Shown here: positions 6,350 through 11,183 of the stretch, one piece after another
Layout: every line of letters starts with the position of its first letter
Position numbering within the stretch: the stretch's first letter is position 1
Source of the DNA: Patescibacteria group bacterium
Lineage (GTDB): Bacteria > Patescibacteriota > Minisyncoccia > Minisyncoccales > DG-74-1
Reading direction: 5' to 3'
Assembly (NCBI GenBank): GCA_030016465.1
Contig: JASEJL010000025.1
Coordinates: 1 to 11,183 of the forward strand
Length of the DNA: 11,183 bases
Program-made: the position numbers and the translations under genes
Notes under the pieces: model-generated
The model's database searches: none
What the model was told of the DNA's origin: nothing
The model's input: only the letters and a program-made list of their open reading frames with translations

Positions 6350-6479
6350 CCCGTTAGAAGTCTGTCTTTATATAACTGATAGTTAATTTGGGACAGACAT
6401 GGTTATAGGTATGACCCCGTCAGCATAAAACAGAAAAAATTTAAATTAAATTTTTTCTGCCGAGGACTTCTAACGGGGT
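6348..6479. repeat. terminal-inverted-repeat element, copy 2
   Basis: Perfect 15-bp inverted repeats ACCCCGTTAGAAGTC (6348-6362) and GACTTCTAACGGGGT (6465-6479) bound a 132-bp element. Next to the right end, CAGAAAAAATTTAA and TTAAATTTTTTCTG form a 14-bp perfect stem around one base. It fills the whole gap between rnhA and the DHH gene: its left end contains part of the rnhA GTG start and its right end abuts the DHH TGA stop. Copy 1 is at 619-752. Confidence 0.8.
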
Positions 6480-7670
6480 TCATAAATTTTTAATTAAACA
6501 CTTTTTAAATTTTTCCAGGTTTTCATTCTTTATTCTGAAACCCGAGGCCGATGAATGGCCACCATAAGTTATTAAATATCTTTTACATTTTTTCATCAAG
6601 GCCACGCTGTCTACTCCTTTTGGCGTTCTGACCGTGCCTGAGCTTTCTTTTTCTAAAATTTTAAAAATAAAAGTTGGTTTTTGATATTTATGACAAATAA
6701 TTGAGGCGACTGAAGAAATCAAAGTAAACTCCCAGTCAGAATCTCCTTCAAAAATAATAGGGCTTTCTTTTTTCAGGAGGGAGGGGGAGTGGGTTAAAGG
6801 GTGGTGGGTGGGTTGTAGTCTTTTTTCCATTTCGGCCACCATTGCCTTTATTTTTTCTCTTCTCGTTTTACTCTTTTCTATTAATTTTTCAATAATTTTT
6901 TCTGATTCCTCTAAGGAAAAAGAGCTCAGCAATCTAAAGGAGGCTGGTAAACTGTGTTCCACATCTCTAACATTTAAAAGAGATATAATCTTGGATGCCA
7001 TCCACTCAATGTCCTCGTTGTCGAAGGCGCAGCTCTTAAAAGTTTTCATTTCGAAAAAAGCTCTGATTCCCGGCCGCCAGGAATTTTTCAATGATTTTAA
7101 CCCAAGGTTTATAAATTCTAAATTTTCATTTTCTTTAGGCATCATATCAGCTAAGGTGGCCAGAGCTGTCAATTCCAAAAAATTTTTTCTTAAATTTTCC
7201 GTCATTTTTTCTTTTAAAAGAGTTTCCGAAAATTTAAAAACGATTCCGGCAGTGGCTAATCCCTTAAAGGGATATTTATCTCCTTTCTGTTTTGGGTCAA
7301 TAATAATTTCTGCTTCGGGCAATCCGTCCAAAATTTCATGATGGTCAATAATTATTACCTCAAAGCCCATTTTTTTAGCGAGTTTTACTTCTTTAAAATT
7401 TCCGATCCCCAAGTCAAGAGTTATCAACAAAGCAGAAGTGAATTTTTTCAGTTCATTTAATCCCTTTTTCGTTATTCCGTAACCCTCGATTTCTCTGTCA
7501 GGAAAATAAATGGTGGTAATTTCACCACCTAAATTTTTAATAGTTTCTTTTAAAATAATTACCGAAGCCACTCCATCCAAATCCGTATCACCATAAAGAA
7601 TAATCTTCTCTCTGTTTCTAATTGCTTTCAAAATTCGTTTGGCTGCTTTTTTAAAATTCTTAATCTCCAT
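6480..7670 (-). CDS. RecJ-like DHH/DHHA1 phosphoesterase
   Basis: A 396-residue DHH-superfamily enzyme. The metal-binding motifs are intact: GDTDLDG (27-33), D86 in TLDLGIGN, DHH at 109-111 and D175 in ATLADMMP, the last being typical of RecJ. The DHHA1 domain ends with GGHSSASGF (370-378). It probably degrades single-stranded DNA or short oligonucleotides from the 5' end, but the C-terminal OB domain of full-length RecJ (about 550 residues or more) is absent, so nanoRNase or another oligonucleotide role is as likely. Between the DHH and DHHA1 parts, residues 285-302 form a Pro/His/Ser-rich insertion encoded by a C-rich repeat. The ATG at 7670 has no Shine-Dalgarno site. It lies downstream of pgk across a hairpin-rich spacer and upstream of rnhA. 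Confidence 0.88.
   Translation of the reverse strand: MEIKNFKKAAKRILKAIRNREKIILYGDTDLDGVASVIILKETIKNLGGEITTIYFPDREIEGYGITKKGLNELKKFTSALLITLDLGIGNFKEVKLAKKMGFEVIIIDHHEILDGLPEAEIIIDPKQKGDKYPFKGLATAGIVFKFSETLLKEKMTENLRKNFLELTALATLADMMPKENENLEFINLGLKSLKNSWRPGIRAFFEMKTFKSCAFDNEDIEWMASKIISLLNVRDVEHSLPASFRLLSSFSLEESEKIIEKLIEKSKTRREKIKAMVAEMEKRLQPTHHPLTHSPSLLKKESPIIFEGDSDWEFTLISSVASIICHKYQKPTFIFKILEKESSGTVRTPKGVDSVALMKKCKRYLITYGGHSSASGFRIKNENLEKFKKCLIKNL
6779..6826. repeat. G-rich/C-rich repeat inside the DHH gene
   Basis: The plus strand has six runs of three or more G between 6779 and 6812 with loops of 1-5 bases, a good G-quadruplex pattern. On the coding strand the stretch opens with AAAAAAGACTACAACCCACC (from 6826), and a 29-nt block (6798-6826) matches the ftsZ-like gene at 11129-11157 in 28 positions, in a different reading frame. 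Confidence 0.75.
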
Positions 7671-7713
7671 AGTGGTACTGCAAAATTAGTTGCTCGTCCT
7701 CTCCAGCCTTACG

Positions 7714-7755
7714 GCTGGCCCGAGCACATAATTTATGTGCTCGGTTCGGGCCAGC
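7714..7755. repeat. nested hairpin in the pgk-DHH spacer
   Basis: GCTGGCCCGA (7714-7723) pairs with TCGGGCCAGC (7746-7755). Inside it CGAGCACATAA (7721-7731) and TTATGTGCTCG (7733-7743) form an 11-bp stem around a single T, sharing three bases with the outer arm. A small CAGCC/GGCTG hairpin overlaps on the left. It could shape an mRNA processing or attenuation site, or be a palindromic insertion. Confidence 0.65.
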
Positions 7756-7761
7756 TGTTTA

Positions 7762-7832
7762 AAACCCTCGGTTTCTAAGATTTTCGTCTTCAGCGAAAGC
7801 CTGTTTTCCTATACGGGGAAACCGGAGGGTTT
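7762..7832 (-). terminator. long hairpin downstream of pgk, possible terminator
   Basis: AAACCCTCGGTTT (7762-7774) and AAACCGGAGGGTTT (7819-7832) pair with one bulged base. Read with pgk the stem ends in GAGGGTTTT, and it starts about 32 bases after the pgk stop. The loop region has further pairing (TTTCG/CGAAA). The T-tract is only four bases, so termination is a guess; the DHH gene follows on the same strand. Confidence 0.4.
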
Positions 7833-7864
7833 CTTCGACCCCCTTCCGATTTGAGATGCTTTGT

Positions 7865-9040
7865 TTATCTCAGTGCTTCTAAACCTGGTAATTTTTTGCC
7901 ACTCAAAAATTCTAACATTGCTCCACCTCCTGTTGAAATATGGTCAAATTTATCAAACAGGTCAAATTTATTTAAGGCCAAGACGGTATCTCCACCGCCA
8001 GCAATTTTAAAAGCAAGATGATTTCTGGCAATGATTTGAGCAATTTCTTTGGTTCCTTTTGCAAATTTTTCTTCTTCAAACATTCCCAAAGGACCTGACC
8101 AGAAAATCATTTTCGCTGTTTTAATAATTCTGGAAAAAATTTTGACTGTCTCTGGTCCAATATCATAGCCTTTTTCTTCTTTTTTAATCTGACCGGGGCC
8201 GCCTTGACGAAGATAGCCTTCTTTTAAACCCGTCTCCAGAACGGCCAAAGAAATGAAAATATCAACTGGCAGATGAAGTTTCGGGCAAGTCAAATCAATT
8301 TTTTCAATTGTTTTAATTACCTCTGGCTCTGGTATTGGTTGACTGAGTAAAATTCCTTTGACAGCTAAAATGGCATTGGCTATCTCACCACCCAAAAGCA
8401 AGTGATCAGCCTTTTTTAGGAATTTTTCAATTACTTTTATTTTAGAAGAAATTTTTACTCCTCCAATGATGGCGACCAGAGGCCTCCAAGGTTTTTTTAA
8501 AACTTTAGAGAGAATTCTAATTTCCTTTTCCAGTAAAAGACCGGCTCCCGATGGCAAATATTTTGGAATTCCCACTATTGAGGCATGACTCCGATGACAA
8601 ACTCCAAAGGCATCGTTAATATAAATGTCGCCCAATTTTGCTAATTTCTTAACAAAATTTTCATCATTTTTTTTCTCCTCTTGGTGAAACCTCAAATTTT
8701 CCAAAAGCAAAATCTCCCTAGACGTCATTTCCAAAACCCGCTTTTTTGTTTCTTTTCCAATACAATCATTGGTCTTAGTAATCGAGTAGTCAAGATATTC
8801 TTTCAGTTTCTCTTGAATCGGGGTCAATCTTAAACTCTCAACTACTTTCCCTTCTGGTTCACCGAGGTGGCTCATTAAAATTATTTTGGCTCCTCTTTTT
8901 GCTAAATATTTAATGGTGGGAATGGTTTGTTTGATTCTAAAATCATCCAAAATATTCCCTTTCTCATCAAGAGGAACATTGAAATCACATCGAACCAAAA
9001 CTTTTTTATTTTTAACATTAAAATCTCTTAAAGTTTTCAT
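7865..9040 (-). CDS. pgk: phosphoglycerate kinase
   Basis: A 391-residue glycolytic enzyme making ATP and 3-phosphoglycerate from 1,3-bisphosphoglycerate and ADP in the cytoplasm; the length is usual. N-terminal substrate-site motifs: RCDFNVPLDEKGNI (from residue 17), LMSHLGEPEGK, LLLENLRFHQEE and INDAFGVCHRSHAS. Nucleotide domain: AIIGGVKISSKIKVI, GGEIANAIL, WSGPLGMFEEEKFAKGT, GGGDT (348-352) and ISTGGGAMLEFLSG near the end. All family hallmarks are present. The ATG at 9040 begins directly before the conserved N-terminus; a TAAAAT lies 6 bases upstream. A degraded gene, not an intact neighbour, precedes it. Confidence 0.97.
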   Translation of the reverse strand: MKTLRDFNVKNKKVLVRCDFNVPLDEKGNILDDFRIKQTIPTIKYLAKRGAKIILMSHLGEPEGKVVESLRLTPIQEKLKEYLDYSITKTNDCIGKETKKRVLEMTSREILLLENLRFHQEEKKNDENFVKKLAKLGDIYINDAFGVCHRSHASIVGIPKYLPSGAGLLLEKEIRILSKVLKKPWRPLVAIIGGVKISSKIKVIEKFLKKADHLLLGGEIANAILAVKGILLSQPIPEPEVIKTIEKIDLTCPKLHLPVDIFISLAVLETGLKEGYLRQGGPGQIKKEEKGYDIGPETVKIFSRIIKTAKMIFWSGPLGMFEEEKFAKGTKEIAQIIARNHLAFKIAGGGDTVLALNKFDLFDKFDHISTGGGAMLEFLSGKKLPGLEALR

Positions 9041-9046
9041 TGATTT

Positions 9047-9052
9047 ATTTTA
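9047..9052 (-). promoter_or_regulatory. possible -10 box for pgk
   Basis: TAAAAT on the minus strand stands 6 bases before the pgk ATG, the spacing expected for a leaderless transcript and the one seen at ftsZ. There is no recognisable -35 and the region is AT-rich, so chance is a serious alternative. A stronger TGC-TATAAT lies farther upstream, near 9378-9383. Confidence 0.25.
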
Positions 9053-9068
9053 TGTTATTTATGTTGTC

Positions 9069-9398
9069 TCATGCCATTTCCTGGAGATAACACTTTTCAC
9101 AATAGACAATTTCGGGTTTCTCTAGAGTATAAATAGTCAGAAATTCATTTGGGCAGGAGTTATTGCCGTGAAAAAGTATTATCTTCTTTTAATTTGGCGT
9201 GAGCGCATTGAATAACTTTACCTAAAATATCATCTTTGACATCTTTAATATGGTCAGGTAATTCTTTGGTTTTAATATCTGGCTTGATATTCCTTTCTTC
9301 TGGTTTTTTCCAAGAATAACCTTGTTTTAGAGATTCTTTCTTGTTTAAAAGAAAATACTCTTGAACTATAGTTTCATTATAGCAAAAAAAAGATAATT
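9069..9398 (-). pseudogene. remnant of a zinc-ribbon protein gene
   Basis: Two frames give pieces of one protein. The upstream frame (about 9398-9160) reads NKKESLKQGYSWKKPEERN and later LPDHIKDVKDDILGKVIQ, then CAH. The downstream frame, entered through a T5 run (9175-9171), reads FHGNNSCPNEFLTIYTLEKP and then EIVYCEKCY with stop at 9069-9071. I recall this C-terminal pattern from a cysteine-rich, zinc-ribbon protein family of unknown function common in Parcubacteria. The N-terminal part and the central Cys-rich section, expected between CAH and CPNEF, are missing, so there is both deletion and frameshift. It lies just upstream of pgk on the same strand. The family match is from memory, not a search. 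Confidence 0.6.
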
Positions 9399-9436
9399 TT
9401 AATAGATAGTTTCATTGTAGCAAAAAAAAGATAATT
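9368..9436. repeat. 38-bp tandem duplication
   Basis: ATAGTTTCATT, one variable base, TAGC, eight A and GATAATT occurs at 9368-9398 and again at 9406-9436, offset 38 bp with one mismatch. On the minus strand each copy carries a -10-like hexamer after TGC (TATAAT in one, TACAAT in the other), so the duplication also doubles a possible extended -10 promoter at the head of the decayed gene. Confidence 0.8.
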
Positions 9437-9600
9437 CTGACAGAGAAAACTTACCATATTTATTTATATATAGACCCTGCTTTCTTATCAATATAAGACA
9501 TTTTATTCATATGTTCTATTATATTATTTTTTTGGGAACTAATTTTTTATATTTTGATTTGGTGTATTGTTTGTTGAGGATGCAGTATGTTTTCATTTAA

Positions 9601-9723
9601 CATTTTATTGCTTCTTATTGTCAAGTATATCATAGGCGAGTGCAGGTATTTGACAATGTTAAAATTGCTACAGATTTAATTATTGGAGTTGTTGATAATC
9701 TATATGATATAGCCGCCCATTGA
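9601..9723 (+). pseudogene. fragment of a probable NYN-domain (PIN-like nuclease) gene
   Basis: A 40-codon open stretch ends at TGA 9721-9723 and contains VKIATDLIIGVVDNLYDIA. This closely resembles the segment of NYN/LabA-type PIN-like domains that usually reads KGVDVKIATD..., then NLYD, and continues into an SGDSDF-type metal-binding motif. Here the frame ends just before that motif, and no N-terminal part is recognisable upstream, so no active enzyme can be made. The family call is from memory and rests on about 20 residues. The ftsZ promoter starts within its stop codon. Confidence 0.45.
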
Positions 9724-9748
9724 CTTTAAGGTCTTAAAATTTTATATT
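9720..9748 (+). promoter_or_regulatory. ftsZ promoter, leaderless geometry
   Basis: TTGACT (9720-9725), a 17-base spacer and TATATT (9743-9748) match the housekeeping sigma consensus well. Six bases (9749-9754) separate the -10 from ATG 9755, so transcription should begin on or next to the A of the start codon and the mRNA would have no leader. No Shine-Dalgarno site is present, in agreement. Confidence 0.75.
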
Positions 9749-9754
9749 TTACTA

Positions 9755-11183
9755 ATGGCTAAGAAACTCAAAAAAACAAATAAAAAATCCTTGCCAAAAA
9801 CTGAAACTGAAAAAGTTAGCCCAATTAAAAGAACTAAAATCAAGGTGGTTGGGATTGGCGGTGGAGGAGGGAACATTGTTTCCGAATTAGCTCAGAGAGT
9901 AAAAAAAGCCACTTTTTTAGCTGCCAATACTGATTTACAGGCCTTAAAAGAAATTTCCCGAAAAGTAGAGTGTTTTCCTTTTGGCCAGGATTTTACCCAT
10001 GGCTTGGGAACGGGTATGAATCCAGAAATAGCCGAGATGGCCAGCCAGAATGAAAAAGAAAGAATTAAAAAAATATTACAAGGTCAGGACTTGGTAATTT
10101 TCATTGCCTGCCTAGGCGGAGGAGTCGGTTCGGGCGCTGCTCCTATTTTTGCTAAAATCTCTCAGAATCTGGGAAATCTCAGTTACGGCATTTTTACTCT
10201 ACCTTTTAAATTTGAGGGAGAAAGAAAAATGGAAATTGCCAAAAAGACTTTAGAAATTTTAAGACCAAAATTAAATGCCATTACTATTTTGCCCAACGAA
10301 AGAATTTTCCAAGTTATTGATAAAACTACACCTTTAAAAGAGGCATTTTCGGCCATCAATAAAAGTTTAGCTCAAAGTTTAGAGGGTTTAATCGAAACAA
10401 TTTATCAACCTGGTCTAATTAATATTGACTTTTCCGATTTAAGAACTATTCTTACGGGGTCACGGGGAAGACTGGCTTATTTAAATACTCTTTCCCTTCC
10501 CAGAAAAGAAGGAGCAGCCAAAGAAGTGATTGATAAGGTACTGACCTCTCCTTTATATCCTTACGGGATAAAAGGAGCCAAAGGGGTTTTATTTAATATT
10601 GTTGGTGAAAAAGGATTATCGCTGGAAGAAGTCAGCTGGATTTCCAAAACTATCTCAGAAAAAACCCATAAAGAAGCAAAAATTATCTTTGGGACCCAAC
10701 CCCTCTCTTTCAGAAGAGGGGCTGGATATCAAAATATTATTAAAACGACAATTTTTGCCACTGGTTGCCCAACCAAAATTTTTTCTAGTGAAGTGCCCAA
10801 AAAATCAAGAGGAAGAAAAATTAAACAGCCAGTGGAAAAACCAGCAGAAAAAAAGAAAAAAACAGATGCAGAAGTCAAACGCTCGAGCAAAGTGAAAGCG
10901 GAAGATGAAGCCAGAGCTTTCAGCGACCAGCCACCAAAGGTTAAAAAGGTGAAATTAAAAAAACCAGAAAAAAAATTACCGCTTCAATCTGAGGAGCTTC
11001 AGGAAAAAGAAGAAATAAACAAAGTTCAACGACCGGAAGCTGAAATACCGAAAAATCCGCCAGCTGACAAACCATCCCTCCCAGAAGGAAAAGTGGAGAT
11101 TAAAATTAGAAAAAATACCCTTCAGCTCAAAAAAGACTACAACCCACCCTCCACCCTCCAAGGAAAATCATATAGCTACAACC
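9755..11183 (+). CDS. divergent FtsZ paralogue (tubulin/FtsZ GTPase), partial
   Basis: A GTP-binding cytoskeletal protein of the FtsZ family; 476 codons are visible and the gene runs off the window. After a Lys-rich start, the GTPase domain begins IKVVGIGGGGGNIVSE (29-44), then FLAANTDLQAL, the T4 loop GGGVGSG (121-127) where FtsZ has GGGTGTG, FTLPFKFEG, ILPNERIF and the T7 loop NIDFSD (223-228) with the catalytic-type N, D and D kept. The domain ends with KTTIFATGC. The segment after T7 lacks the usual GSALMGIG-like sequence. The long tail is rich in Lys, Glu and Pro and contains the C-rich repeat shared with the DHH gene. The variant T4 loop matches a second FtsZ type I recall from Parcubacteria, which would coexist with a standard FtsZ elsewhere. 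Start at 9755 is fixed by the promoter. Confidence 0.88.
   Translation, partial: MAKKLKKTNKKSLPKTETEKVSPIKRTKIKVVGIGGGGGNIVSELAQRVKKATFLAANTDLQALKEISRKVECFPFGQDFTHGLGTGMNPEIAEMASQNEKERIKKILQGQDLVIFIACLGGGVGSGAAPIFAKISQNLGNLSYGIFTLPFKFEGERKMEIAKKTLEILRPKLNAITILPNERIFQVIDKTTPLKEAFSAINKSLAQSLEGLIETIYQPGLINIDFSDLRTILTGSRGRLAYLNTLSLPRKEGAAKEVIDKVLTSPLYPYGIKGAKGVLFNIVGEKGLSLEEVSWISKTISEKTHKEAKIIFGTQPLSFRRGAGYQNIIKTTIFATGCPTKIFSSEVPKKSRGRKIKQPVEKPAEKKKKTDAEVKRSSKVKAEDEARAFSDQPPKVKKVKLKKPEKKLPLQSEELQEKEEINKVQRPEAEIPKNPPADKPSLPEGKVEIKIRKNTLQLKKDYNPPSTLQGKSYSYN
10696..10725. repeat. palindrome inside the ftsZ-like gene
   Basis: CCCCTCT (10700-10706) pairs with AGAGGGG (10715-10721), and CCA/TGG extend the stem beyond one mismatch. 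It encodes about ten residues (QPLSFRRGAG region, residues 314-323) in the loop before the last strand of the GTPase domain, a position where length can vary. It may be a small in-frame palindromic insertion like that in lepA. Confidence 0.5.
11129..11183 (+). repeat. C-rich repeat in the ftsZ tail
   Basis: The 29 bases at 11129-11157 match the DHH-gene repeat in 28 positions. CTACAACC recurs at 11176-11183, the very end of the window, so a further unit may continue beyond it. Here it is read as DYNPPSTLQ; in the DHH gene the same bases are read in another frame as RLQPTHHP. Confidence 0.7.

Noticed and set aside
619..6479. Possible CRISPR array from the repeated GTTAGAAGTC motif
   Set aside because: The motif occurs only as paired inverted ends of two distant elements, with no regular spacers or cas genes.
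6808..7341. 177-codon plus-strand ORF
   Set aside because: It is antisense to the DHH gene, whose motifs are intact; hydrophobic, Phe/Ser-rich content is typical of the complement of Lys/Glu-rich coding sequence.
9480..9540. Minus-strand TATAAT followed by a 16-codon ORF
   Set aside because: The peptide is very short, has no family character and sits in AT-rich decayed DNA, where such matches arise by chance.
10599..11161. Plus-strand 98-codon and minus-strand 61-codon ORFs over the ftsZ tail
   Set aside because: They overlap the continuous FtsZ frame and have biased composition from the A-rich and C-rich DNA.

Overview
This AT-rich window looks like chromosome from a member of the Candidate Phyla Radiation (Patescibacteria), most likely a Parcubacteria-type lineage. 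That is an inference from protein style: a short FtsB-like protein with a Trp-rich tail, a second divergent FtsZ paralogue, remnants of a zinc-ribbon protein family I associate with Parcubacteria, few Shine-Dalgarno sites, and promoters placed exactly for leaderless mRNAs. TGA behaves as a stop, so the recoded Gracilibacteria/Absconditabacteria are unlikely. No database search was possible.

Layout. 1-120 (minus): a weak terminator-like hairpin and tRNA-Gly(CCC) with encoded CCA; its 5' end overlaps the 3' end of an ftsB/divIC-like gene (111-509, minus). 501-617 (plus): an extended -10 promoter and a 33-residue membrane protein, divergent from ftsB with 6 bp between start codons. 619-863: two inverted-repeat elements. 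855-5227 (minus): a probable operon murJ - EamA-type transporter - lepA; the transporter carries a 3' frameshift on an in-frame T TTA AAC heptamer. 5321-5858 (minus): RNase P RNA (rnpB), unusually long, with a well-formed promoter, then a 58-bp palindrome touching both the promoter and the end of rnhA. 5909-9040 (minus): rnhA, a second copy of the 132-bp inverted-repeat element, a RecJ-like DHH/DHHA1 phosphoesterase, a hairpin-rich 194-bp spacer, and pgk. 9041-9754: no intact gene; it holds a decayed zinc-ribbon gene (minus), a 38-bp tandem duplication, AT-rich sequence with nothing I recognise (about 9437-9600), a fragment of a probable NYN/PIN-nuclease gene (plus), and the ftsZ promoter. 9755-11183 (plus): a divergent FtsZ paralogue running off the window end.

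How the genes fit together. MurJ (lipid II flipping), FtsB-like and FtsZ-like proteins belong to envelope growth and division; LepA, tRNA-Gly and RNase P RNA to translation and tRNA maturation; RNase HI and the DHH protein to nucleic-acid turnover; Pgk to glycolysis. The ordinary gene content is offset by a dense set of small structured DNA elements: a 132-134 bp terminal-inverted-repeat element in two copies, palindromes overlapping gene ends, palindromes and C-rich repeats inserted in frame within conserved genes (lepA, the DHH gene, ftsZ), and two frame breaks at 5-nt homopolymers. The clearest things to follow up are the FtsB/tRNA overlap, the transporter frameshift site, the enlarged RNase P RNA, the dispersed repeats and the variant FtsZ.
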